Made by a program: the position numbers and the translations under genes. DNA of 64,000 bases from Sphingomonas sp. JC676 (GTDB lineage: Bacteria > Pseudomonadota > Alphaproteobacteria > Sphingomonadales > Sphingomonadaceae). The notes under the pieces are model-generated. The model was given only the letters and a program-made list of their open reading frames with translations, made no database searches and was not told where the DNA came from. Position 1 is the stretch's first letter, and the number at the start of each line of letters is the position of its first letter. Shown here one piece after another: positions 49,824 to 57,553 of this stretch. The stretch lies in assembly GCF_014489075.1 (NCBI RefSeq), contig NZ_JACTGR010000008.1:62001-126000 (forward strand), written 5' to 3'.

Positions 49824-50576
49824 TCAGTGCATGACCCAGCCGCCGTCGACATTGAGTGTCTGGCCGGTGATGAAGCCCGCGTCGTCGGACGCGAGGAAGG
49901 CGAGTGCCTTGGCGATATCGGCGGGCGTGCCGCGTCGCTTGACCGCCTGATGATCGAGCACGAAACGCGTATACCCCTCCGGATCGGGGTGGATCTTCTC
50001 GGCATCGGTGGGGAAGGCCCCGGGCGAGATGGCGTTGACGGTGATGCCGTCGCCGCCGAACTCGCGCGCCCAGGCGCGGGTGAGCCCGACCAGCGCGCCC
50101 TTGGAGGCGACATAGGGCGAGAGCAGGGCCCAGCCGCCATAGAATGTGACGCTCGCGATGTTGATGATCCGGCCCCATTGCCGGGCGCGCATGCCGGGAA
50201 GCGCCACCTGGACGGCGACGATGCCGGCGTCGACATTCACCTTCTGCACCGCCTGATGCTCTTCGATTGTATAGTCCTCGAAGGGCTTGGACGGGTAGAT
50301 CGCGGCATTGTTGATGACGACGTCATAGCCGCCGGTCCGCTCCGCGACCTGGACGATGTCGGCGCGGAAGCGGTCAAGATCCGAGAGGTCGGTCGCGAGC
50401 ACAACGAGCCGCTCGCGCGCCTCGGGCGGCGCGGCGGCCTCGAGCGCCGCGATCTTGGTGGGATCGTTGTCCACCGCCACCACTCGCGCGCCGGCTTCGA
50501 GAAAGGCCAGCGTCGTCGGCAGGCCGAGCCCGCCCGCGGCGCCTGTATAGAGGATCGTGCGGCCGGTGATGCTCAC
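49824..50576 (-). CDS. SDR oxidoreductase (sugar dehydrogenase-like), GTG start
   Basis: The 250-residue classical SDR has TGAAGGLGLP at the cofactor site, INNAAIYPSKPF, IASV with the catalytic Ser and YVASKGALVGLTRAWA, ending TGQTLNVDGGW. The GTG at 50576 overlaps the DUF4432 stop (GTGA); the frame upstream belongs to no conserved sequence. It probably oxidises a sugar or sugar lactone before CoA activation. That is an inference from operon order with an aldose-epimerase-like protein upstream. Confidence 0.85.
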   Translation of the reverse strand: MSITGRTILYTGAAGGLGLPTTLAFLEAGARVVAVDNDPTKIAALEAAAPPEARERLVVLATDLSDLDRFRADIVQVAERTGGYDVVINNAAIYPSKPFEDYTIEEHQAVQKVNVDAGIVAVQVALPGMRARQWGRIINIASVTFYGGWALLSPYVASKGALVGLTRAWAREFGGDGITVNAISPGAFPTDAEKIHPDPEGYTRFVLDHQAVKRRGTPADIAKALAFLASDDAGFITGQTLNVDGGWVMH

Positions 50577-51763
50577 GCCCTGGCCTCCCGTCCAGTAATA
50601 CGGGGATAATTGCCGCTGGGCGCGGGGAAATCCTCGTCCGGCTGGCCGCCGATCGCGCGGATGCGAGCCTCGGCGGCGGCGATCGTGTCGGCGCCGTCCA
50701 GCACTTGGAAGACCGTGTCGTAGCGGCGCTCCTCGCCGTGCTCGAGCCAGATCAGCTCGGCGCGCTGGCGGGCGAACTGCTTGCCGAGAACGTGGTTGGT
50801 CGAGGGCTCGATGCCCAGCGCGTACTGGCCGGCCTGCAGGTTCTGCCATTCATAGTGGCAGGGAAACTGGTTCTTGCGTGTCTCGACCAGCACCCCGAAG
50901 CCGAGCGCATCGTTGACCAGCGCCACGGGCACGCGGCCATCGGCATCGGCGGCCATTTCGTGCTGCCAGACCTGCTCGTGAAAGCCGTGCTGCGGGCGCG
51001 GCAGGGTCCGGTAGCCGACGCCGCTCTTCGCGTAGTCCGGCCCGGCATGCGCGGCCCAGACGACGTCGCTGAGCGGCGCAAGGTAGCGCGAACCCTCGGC
51101 CAGTACCGGGTGGCCGATATTGATGTGGTAGAGGAACATGTGCGGCGTGCGGTAGAAGCCGCGGTTGACGACCCGGTCGTGTAGGTGGATCTCGTCGGTG
51201 CCGATCTCGGCCTCGATCCGGCGGACCAGGTGCAGGTCCTCGCCGAACACCGTCGATTGCTGGATTACGCCTTCGCACCACAGGAAGCAGCGGTCGCCCT
51301 CCCAGCGCTCGCCATAGCCGGTCAGGCGAGCCGGGATGGTGCCGATACGACCGTGCAGCGACGACGAAACCGTCTCGCGGGGCCCGTAGACATAATGGCT
51401 GGCATCGTCCTCATCCATGAACAGGATATGGTCGAGCCCGCAGGTGACCATCAGGCCAGAGAAGGAGCGCAGCCAGGAGAGCCCGCCCTCGCCCTCATAT
51501 TCGTGCAGGCCTGGATGGCGAAAGCCGGCCGGGGAATGCCAGCCGATCGCGCGGCCGCGATGCTCGCAATCGGCGATGTCCATCGCGCGGTCGACGAGGA
51601 CGGTGAAGCGCAAGCCGGTGCCTGTGCGGAACTCGAGCATGCGGACGCCGCGTTCGATCCCATCGCCGAGCGTCATAAGCCGGACACCCGCGAATTGCGA
51701 CAGCGCGCCGGCATGCTCCGCGACCTCGCGCGCCGATATCGATCGGCCGAAAAGCTCGACCAT
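50573..51763 (-). CDS. DUF4432 family protein (aldose-1-epimerase-like fold)
   Basis: The 396-residue protein of DUF4432 is related in fold to galactose mutarotase. Visible family marks are FTVLVDRAMDIADCEHRG, GLMVTCGLDHI, LHGRIGTIPARLTG, HMFLYHINIGHPVL and GQYALGIEPSTNHVLGK. His and Glu residues in these segments resemble epimerase active sites. It starts the five-gene operon with the CoA-transferase and crotonase. The promoter gap (51764-51838) has an operator-like TATCAGATG element, and the gene probably prepares a sugar anomer for the SDR. Confidence 0.82.
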   Translation of the reverse strand: MVELFGRSISAREVAEHAGALSQFAGVRLMTLGDGIERGVRMLEFRTGTGLRFTVLVDRAMDIADCEHRGRAIGWHSPAGFRHPGLHEYEGEGGLSWLRSFSGLMVTCGLDHILFMDEDDASHYVYGPRETVSSSLHGRIGTIPARLTGYGERWEGDRCFLWCEGVIQQSTVFGEDLHLVRRIEAEIGTDEIHLHDRVVNRGFYRTPHMFLYHINIGHPVLAEGSRYLAPLSDVVWAAHAGPDYAKSGVGYRTLPRPQHGFHEQVWQHEMAADADGRVPVALVNDALGFGVLVETRKNQFPCHYEWQNLQAGQYALGIEPSTNHVLGKQFARQRAELIWLEHGEERRYDTVFQVLDGADTIAAAEARIRAIGGQPDEDFPAPSGNYPRITGREARA

Positions 51764-51830
51764 GTCCTCTTCCTCCGTTTGAACGGCAGCCTGCGGCCTA
51801 TTGCCTACTCAAATAGATCAGAAGCCGCAA

Positions 51831-51848
51831 CAGAGATATCAGATGTAG
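51831..51848. promoter_or_regulatory. TATCAGATG operator-like element upstream of the DUF4432 operon
   Basis: The right arm TATCAGATG (51837-51845) matches 8 of 9 positions of the palindrome at 42563-42580; the left arm is weaker. It overlaps the end of the glycerate-kinase gene and lies about 70 bases before the operon start at 51763. It suggests common control with the fucose genes. Confidence 0.45.
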
Positions 51849-52672
51849 GCGGCGTGCTTGGCCCTGATTACGGCGCGTTTCTCGTCCAGGGTGATTACAA
51901 GATCCGCGCGCCGCGGCATCTCGTCGAGGATGTGACGGGTCAGGCGCTCATAATGCTGGATGAAGGTGTGGATCTCGGCATCGCTCATCCCGGCCCAAAC
52001 CCCGTTTCCGGTTTCGCGCCGCAGACCCTCCTCCTGTTCTGTGCGCCAGGCGCCGACCACCTCGAACCCGGGCGCCTCCAGCAGAACGAGCCGGTCGAGG
52101 CGTGCGAACAATCGCTGGTAGGGGCCGGCGAGCTGATCGTTGACGAAGCGGCGCCAGCTGCCCGAGCGATCCTGTTCCGCTTCGAGTGCATTCACCGGCT
52201 CGGCCAATGCCGCGTCGGATTGGGGGCGCGCGCCGACGCACCAGCCCTCGAACAGGATGACCTGAACGCCGGCCGGCGCGACTTGCCATTGCGCGGTCGT
52301 GGCGCGCTCGTCTCGTGTTTTGTCGAAGCACGGGAGCCGCACCGGCTCTCCCGATTGCAGCAGGTCGAGCATCGTCATGGCAAGCGCCACGTCATGCGTG
52401 CCGGGCACGCCGCGGGTGCGCAAGAGCGAATGCACGGCCTCGCCGAGCGCGGTCCGCTCCGCCGACGTCAGGTAGAAATCATCGAGCGACAGTGCCACCG
52501 AACGGATGCCGTCGGCGGTCAAGGCTGCATGCACCTGTGCCGCCGCCGTGCTCTTGCCGCTTCCCTGCGCTCCGCACAGGCCGATGACGATCGGCCGTCC
52601 GTCCCCGCGCGCCAAGGCGTCGCGGATGTCCCGTTCGATGATCCTTGCGGCCGATGGAAGTTCAGGCGACAC
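51839..52672 (-). CDS. D-glycerate 3-kinase-like P-loop kinase, GTG start
   Basis: The 277-residue kinase has the Walker A motif GLCGAQGSGKSTAAAQVH and LSLDDFYLTSAERTAL. GTHDVALAMTMLDLL, LPCFDKTRDER, ILFEGWCVGARP and VFLEAP-like LLEAPGFEVVGAWR follow, matching the plant-type glycerate kinase/phosphoribulokinase-like family. It would phosphorylate D-glycerate to 3-phosphoglycerate. The GTG at 52672 overlaps the dehydrogenase stop by 11 bases; a longer frame to 52786 lies inside the dehydrogenase gene and is not conserved-looking. It is cotranscribed with the hydroxyacid dehydrogenase. Confidence 0.82.
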   Translation of the reverse strand: MSPELPSAARIIERDIRDALARGDGRPIVIGLCGAQGSGKSTAAAQVHAALTADGIRSVALSLDDFYLTSAERTALGEAVHSLLRTRGVPGTHDVALAMTMLDLLQSGEPVRLPCFDKTRDERATTAQWQVAPAGVQVILFEGWCVGARPQSDAALAEPVNALEAEQDRSGSWRRFVNDQLAGPYQRLFARLDRLVLLEAPGFEVVGAWRTEQEEGLRRETGNGVWAGMSDAEIHTFIQHYERLTRHILDEMPRRADLVITLDEKRAVIRAKHAAYI

Positions 52673-53633
52673 GATCGCGCGGCTCTCTGCTGTCGAAATA
52701 GGCTTCAAGATTGGCGGCAGCGCGCATGCCCATTGCGACGCGGGTCTCGATGGTGGCGCTGCCGAGATGGGGCAGCAGCACCGCATTCTCCAGCTGGAGG
52801 AGGGCAGGGTGCACCTGCGGCTCCTTCTCGTAGACGTCGAGGCCGGCAGCGGCGATGCGCCGCTCTGCCAGGGCCTCTGCCAGTGCCGCCTCGTCGACCA
52901 CGGTCCCGCGCGCGGTATTCACCAGGATCGCGCTGGGCTTCATGCGGGCGAGCAGTGCGGCGTCGATCAAATGCCGCGTTTCGGCGCCGCCCGGCGTGTG
53001 GAGCGACAGAATGTCCGCCTCGCCCGCAAGCGCTTCCAGGCTGGGCACGTAGCGCGCGTCGAGCTTCGCCTCGATCTCGGCGGGTGCGCGGCTCCGGCTG
53101 TAATAGGCGATCTTCATGCCAAAGCCCGCACGGGCGCGCTCGGCGGTCGTCTGCGCGATCCGCCCGAAGCCGACCAGCCCCAGAGTCTTGCCGACGATGC
53201 TCTGGCCGATCATGTGGGTCGGCGCCCAGCCGCTCCATTCGCCCGCGCGCACCTCGCGCTCGCCCTCGCCGCCCCGCCGCGCGGCCATCAGCATCAGCAG
53301 GATCGCCAGCTCCGCGGTCGCTTCGGTCAGCACGTCGGGCGTGTTGGTGACGACGATGCCCGCCGCCCGCGCCGCCGCCAGATCGACATGATCCACACCC
53401 GCGCCGAAATTGGCGATGATGCGGACTTTCGCGTCCGCAACGCCCAGGATTTCCGCATTCAGTCGGTCGGTGATCGTCGGGCAGAGCGCGTCATAGTCGC
53501 GCATTGTCCGGGCGAGTTGATTCGGTTCGAGCGGCCTATCGTCCGGACTGAAGGTCGCATCGAAATGCGCCGCAAGATGCTGCTCGACTGCGTCGGGCAG
53601 GCGGCGCGTGACGAGCACGCGGGGAAGAGCCAT
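52662..53633 (-). CDS. D-2-hydroxyacid dehydrogenase (glyoxylate/hydroxypyruvate reductase-like)
   Basis: The 323-residue NAD(P)-dependent enzyme has FGAGVDHVDLAAA, the cofactor loop GLVGFGRIAQTTAERA, catalytic Arg in VNTARGTVVDE, Glu in AGLDVYEKEP and His in LLPHLGSATIETR. It resembles GyaR/hydroxypyruvate reductase. With the adjoining glycerate kinase it would convert hydroxypyruvate (or glyoxylate) to glycerate and on to 3-phosphoglycerate. The ATG at 53633 is 10 bases after the GH28-like stop, so it belongs to the GH141-GH28 operon. The source of the hydroxypyruvate is not apparent. Confidence 0.87.
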   Translation of the reverse strand: MALPRVLVTRRLPDAVEQHLAAHFDATFSPDDRPLEPNQLARTMRDYDALCPTITDRLNAEILGVADAKVRIIANFGAGVDHVDLAAARAAGIVVTNTPDVLTEATAELAILLMLMAARRGGEGEREVRAGEWSGWAPTHMIGQSIVGKTLGLVGFGRIAQTTAERARAGFGMKIAYYSRSRAPAEIEAKLDARYVPSLEALAGEADILSLHTPGGAETRHLIDAALLARMKPSAILVNTARGTVVDEAALAEALAERRIAAAGLDVYEKEPQVHPALLQLENAVLLPHLGSATIETRVAMGMRAAANLEAYFDSREPRDRVA

Positions 53634-53643
53634 GTGCCTCGTC

Positions 53644-55281
53644 CTATTCGAAGCTGCGGATGTCGCCGGCGGTGATGTCGCTGCTGCCCCGCGCGTCGAT
53701 CGCGGTCGCGCGTGGGCGCTGCGAGACGATGCCCTCGATGATCGCGCCGCGCACATCGTCGAGCACGATCGTCGGGCGGGCGTCGGGCGCATCGGTCCGG
53801 AAGGTCATTTCGCGCAGGATCAGCCGGCGCGCATGCCGCGCGAAGAAGCCATGCGCGGGAAGCGTACCCATGAAGCTCACCTCGAGACTGCTCACGCGGC
53901 GGTCCTCGGGAACCCGAGCGGCATCCTCGGCGGTGCCGCCGCCGCGATGGGTGACATCGATATTGGTGAAGCTGACATCCTCGATCGGTCCATCGACGAT
54001 CCCCGCGACGCCGCACGGATAGCGCGGATCGGCGCCCGAGACGTTGATGTCGCTGAACTTCACGCGCCGACACTTGCCGACCGTGGTGCCCGCCGGGGCG
54101 CGCAGCCGCGCGGCCTGGTGGATGAACAACGGATGGTTGACCGGATTGCGCATCGTGATGTCGGAGACGATCACATCCTCCAGCGTCCCCCCGTCGACCA
54201 CCCCCATCAGGATGCCACGGCTGTTCTCGCAGGTGCAGTTGGTGATCTGGATGTTGCGGAAGCCGCCATTGCTCTCGGTGCCGAGCTTGATGCGGCCCAG
54301 CGGCCCGACGCTGTCGACGCTGTTATAGTCCGATTTGCGATAGGTGCCGTCGAGCAGCGACCCCATCACATAGCCCATCGTCTTGCAGCCGATGACGGTG
54401 ACGTCCTCGCAGATCACCTTGCGATCGAGCGCGTAACTGCTCTTGAGGACGATCGCATCGTCCTTGGGCGCGTTCACGACACAGTTCGAGACCCGGACGT
54501 CGCGGCAGCAATCGATATCTATTCCGTCGCGATCGGTGTCGATCGTGAGATTGTCGATAGTCATGTTGGTCACGCCATGCGCGATCACGCAGAAATGGCC
54601 GCCCTGCAGCACGATGAAGTCGCGCAGCACCACATTGCGGCAGTTGCGCAGGCCGATCGACTTGTTGGCGCGGCCGATCACGGCGCGTTCCTTGGGATCG
54701 CGCAGCCGCGCCTCGCGCGGGGTGATGCCGAGCTCCTTCGGCGATTTCCAATCCGGCTTGTTGTGCCAGCGGTCGCCGGGCCCGTCGCGATTGAGGCCCA
54801 GACCATGGATCATGCCGCGGCCGACGATCGCGATGTTGCTGACGCCGTCGCCATAAATCAGGCTGTTATGGACATGAGTGATTCCGAAATCCTGGAACTG
54901 CTCCTCCATGTCATTCTCGGGCTCGTCATAAGCGCCCTTGTGCACCGCCGGGTCGGCGGCTTCGATCACGGCGCCCGCCGACAGCACGATCGTGACATTG
55001 TTCCTGAGCCGGATCGAGAAGCACAGATAGCGTCCCGGCGGCACGACGACGGTGCCGCCGCCGGCTTTGGTCGCGGCTTCGATCGCGCGGTTGATCGCAT
55101 TGCTGTCGATCGCCTTTCCATCGCCCTTGGCGCCGTAACCCCGCACGTCGTAAAACGCGCCAAGCATGCGCGCGGTCTGGGCCAGCGCCGGTTGCGCGAG
55201 CAGCGCAGCCCCCAGGCCGATCACGGCGCCACGGCGGCTCAGCTCGGCTTCGGCCAGCAATCGCGTTGGCGCGCCGTTCAT
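53644..55281 (-). CDS. GH28-like right-handed beta-helix hydrolase
   Basis: The 545-residue exported protein has a twin-Arg-like leader (LSRRGAVIGLGAALLAQPALA). The N-terminal DVRGYGAKGDGKAIDSNAIN is the usual start of pectinase helices. GH28-like motifs are TDRDGIDIDCC and PKDDAIVLKSS, where the first Asp pair and DD are kept. The usual GHG and RIK sites are not obvious (GRIKLGTESNGGFRN is the nearest). Length and motifs recall rhamnogalacturonan-acting relatives more than polygalacturonases. Its ATG overlaps the GH141-like stop (ATGA). Confidence 0.8.
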   Translation of the reverse strand: MNGAPTRLLAEAELSRRGAVIGLGAALLAQPALAQTARMLGAFYDVRGYGAKGDGKAIDSNAINRAIEAATKAGGGTVVVPPGRYLCFSIRLRNNVTIVLSAGAVIEAADPAVHKGAYDEPENDMEEQFQDFGITHVHNSLIYGDGVSNIAIVGRGMIHGLGLNRDGPGDRWHNKPDWKSPKELGITPREARLRDPKERAVIGRANKSIGLRNCRNVVLRDFIVLQGGHFCVIAHGVTNMTIDNLTIDTDRDGIDIDCCRDVRVSNCVVNAPKDDAIVLKSSYALDRKVICEDVTVIGCKTMGYVMGSLLDGTYRKSDYNSVDSVGPLGRIKLGTESNGGFRNIQITNCTCENSRGILMGVVDGGTLEDVIVSDITMRNPVNHPLFIHQAARLRAPAGTTVGKCRRVKFSDINVSGADPRYPCGVAGIVDGPIEDVSFTNIDVTHRGGGTAEDAARVPEDRRVSSLEVSFMGTLPAHGFFARHARRLILREMTFRTDAPDARPTIVLDDVRGAIIEGIVSQRPRATAIDARGSSDITAGDIRSFE

Positions 55282-57314
55282 TTCACCGCTCCGGTCGCCG
55301 GATCATAGCTCGGGGTCCCCGCCTTGGGCTCGATCCCTGAGGCGTCCATCACCTTGCGCGCCTCGGCGGGCCAGGCGGTGCCCTTCACCAAGTGATCGTC
55401 GACGATCAGATTGTTCTGATAGGCATCCCACATCCCGCCGATCTCGGTGGTGTTGTGCCAGTTGCCGGTGGCGGTGTTGTCGGGGCTGATCCGCTCGGGG
55501 AAGGAGCCGCGCACCGTGTTGACGTTGAGCCATTTGGCCGCGCCGTCGACCACGTTGTTGCGCACGGTCACGTAGCGCGAACCCTCGTCGAGATAGAGCG
55601 CGATCTTCTTGGGGATGTCATAGACGTAATTCTCGGCGATCACCGTGCCCGGGCTGGCGGATAGGTTGTAGATCGCGCCGCCATCCTCGAAATGCTGCTT
55701 GGCGTCGTGGATGCGGTTATAGGCGACGATCACGTCGCGATGCGTCGTCGGCTCGTGATAGACGAGGTTGGGCGCATAGTCGTAATAGCCGCGCTGGCGC
55801 GTGCGGTACGAAGGATTACCTCCAGGGTCGTTCAATCCCCAGCCCCAGCCGATATCGATGCCGTCATAAGGCGCGTCCGAAATGTCGTTGTGCAGGATCA
55901 GCGCGCGGTCGACATAGGTGCTGAGCACCGCGCTGTTGTCGCGGTAATCCTGGCTGACCTTCGAGATGCGGTTGTTGCGGATCATCACCTGCCGATTGGT
56001 CTGGCCTTCGCTTGCGGGATGATGCGCTTCGCGCCGCACGCCGCCTACGAGGATTGCGCCGGCAGCTATATCGGTGAAGACGTTGCCTGAGACCTCGATT
56101 GCCTGGGCGCCGTAGCCGGTGCCGCTGGCGTTCGCGTCGGGGTTGTTGCCGATACCGAGAGCGACCTGGCCGAGATGGGCGAACACATTATGCTCGAACT
56201 TGATCCGCTGTGCGGCGGACACCTGGATCGCGGCGGGGATTTGTGACCATTCGTTGCGCCGCATTTCGAACCCGGGACAACCCCAGGAGCAGCTCTTGAG
56301 AGCATCGACCGGTCGGCTGCGCGACACGCCGGCGAGGAACGCACCGCTCTGCTGATTGGCATAGCCCTCGCGGGTCGAAGGCCCCATCCAGCTGGTGTGG
56401 GAGAAGCGAAAGCCGCTGAAGCTGATGTCTCGGACCGGGCGGTCGTAGCTGCCGCTGATCGAGATCAGATAAGGCAGGCGGGGCAGCTCGACGCGGACCT
56501 TGGCCATGTCGGTGCCGGGCCGGGGGCGGTAATAGAGCTTGCCCGCCGCGGGATCGAGATACCATTGGTCGGGCTGGGTCAGGAAGGCGAGCGAATTGAC
56601 CAGATAGAGGTGCGCGAATTCGGGCCCGTAGGGCTTGTTCAGCGTGTCATAGCCCCAATTGTTGTTGTCCCAAGCCGGCTGCTGCATGATTAGCCGCCGG
56701 CCCTCGATCCGCTCGACCGGCGCGAAGCGGTCAGTGAAGTAGCCCAGACCTTCCACCTCCACGCGGCGCTGATCGGGCAGCTTGGCGAGGTAGTCGTATG
56801 CGGGATCGTTGATCTCCAGCGCGGCGTCGGTGAAGGTCACTGCCGAGCGCGGAATCTCGATAGCCGCGCGCTTGGCAAGGCGTCCGTCCACCCAGAGCTG
56901 GCGGGAGTCCACGCCCTTGGGTACCGAGGCGACGTAAAGGTTGCGGGCGCGGTCGGCGAGCGTCCAGCCATCGACGGCAACGCCGCCGGATATCACCGGG
57001 TGGGCATTGTCGGCAGCCTTCCACGTGACGCTGTGTCCGTTCAGGCCCCCGTCCATCGCTGTGAGCACAAGCGGAGCATCAAGCCGATAAACGCCATCCA
57101 TCACGGTCACGACCACGTCGTGGTCCTGGTTGGCGCTCCGCAGTGCGGCCTGCGCCCGCTTTAGCGTTCGGAAGGGCTTGTCCTGGGTACCAGGCGCTCT
57201 GTCATCGCCACTGAGCGAAACGAAATAACTGGTCGTCGCGTGCTCCTGCGCCAGAGCCGCGCCGGACGGGGCGCTCGCACATAAGACGATCGCAATACAG
57301 AGCCTCATACCCAT
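55278..57314 (-). CDS. GH141-like beta-helix glycosidase (possible alpha-L-fucosidase)
   Basis: The 678-residue exported protein has a Sec signal (MRLCIAIVLCASAPSGAALA). YFVSLSGDDRAPGTQDKPF and TLKRAQAALR start a parallel beta-helix with an inserted beta domain, the layout of GH141 (founding members are an RG-II alpha-L-fucosidase and a xylanase). Acidic clusters at APYDGIDIGWGWG and FEDGGAIYNLSA are candidate catalytic sites. It is first in an operon with the GH28-like enzyme, hydroxyacid dehydrogenase and glycerate kinase. The TATCTGATA operator at 57346 fits a fucose-linked role. Family assignment is moderately sure, specificity is not. Confidence 0.7.
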   Translation of the reverse strand: MGMRLCIAIVLCASAPSGAALAQEHATTSYFVSLSGDDRAPGTQDKPFRTLKRAQAALRSANQDHDVVVTVMDGVYRLDAPLVLTAMDGGLNGHSVTWKAADNAHPVISGGVAVDGWTLADRARNLYVASVPKGVDSRQLWVDGRLAKRAAIEIPRSAVTFTDAALEINDPAYDYLAKLPDQRRVEVEGLGYFTDRFAPVERIEGRRLIMQQPAWDNNNWGYDTLNKPYGPEFAHLYLVNSLAFLTQPDQWYLDPAAGKLYYRPRPGTDMAKVRVELPRLPYLISISGSYDRPVRDISFSGFRFSHTSWMGPSTREGYANQQSGAFLAGVSRSRPVDALKSCSWGCPGFEMRRNEWSQIPAAIQVSAAQRIKFEHNVFAHLGQVALGIGNNPDANASGTGYGAQAIEVSGNVFTDIAAGAILVGGVRREAHHPASEGQTNRQVMIRNNRISKVSQDYRDNSAVLSTYVDRALILHNDISDAPYDGIDIGWGWGLNDPGGNPSYRTRQRGYYDYAPNLVYHEPTTHRDVIVAYNRIHDAKQHFEDGGAIYNLSASPGTVIAENYVYDIPKKIALYLDEGSRYVTVRNNVVDGAAKWLNVNTVRGSFPERISPDNTATGNWHNTTEIGGMWDAYQNNLIVDDHLVKGTAWPAEARKVMDASGIEPKAGTPSYDPATGAVK

Positions 57315-57345
57315 CCCACTCCTCAGCCGATCGCCGACTTTCGCC

Positions 57346-57363
57346 TATCTGATATAACAGTAG
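57346..57363. promoter_or_regulatory. TATCTGATATAACAG operator upstream of the GH141 operon
   Basis: A perfect left arm TATCTGATA and partial right arm match 14 of 18 positions of the palindrome at 42563-42580, 31 bases before the start at 57314. A second A/T-rich element (GTATCATAGATATGTC) follows at 57364-57379. The rest of the 239-base gap to 57553 shows nothing I can identify. Confidence 0.6.
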
Positions 57364-57553
57364 GTATCATAGATATGTCAATTCCGATGTTCTCAGAGCG
57401 GATGGGCGCAATCTCGCCGGCAAGGATCGCGCCAAAAGGCCGTCCGAGTACCGGATACGGCTCAAGGGACGTAGTCTTGGAGCAGGTGTGGGGCTGGTCG
57501 GCGGGTTAGCGAGAGGGTGGACATCGCAGGCCGCGCACGCGCCGCCGCGTCGC

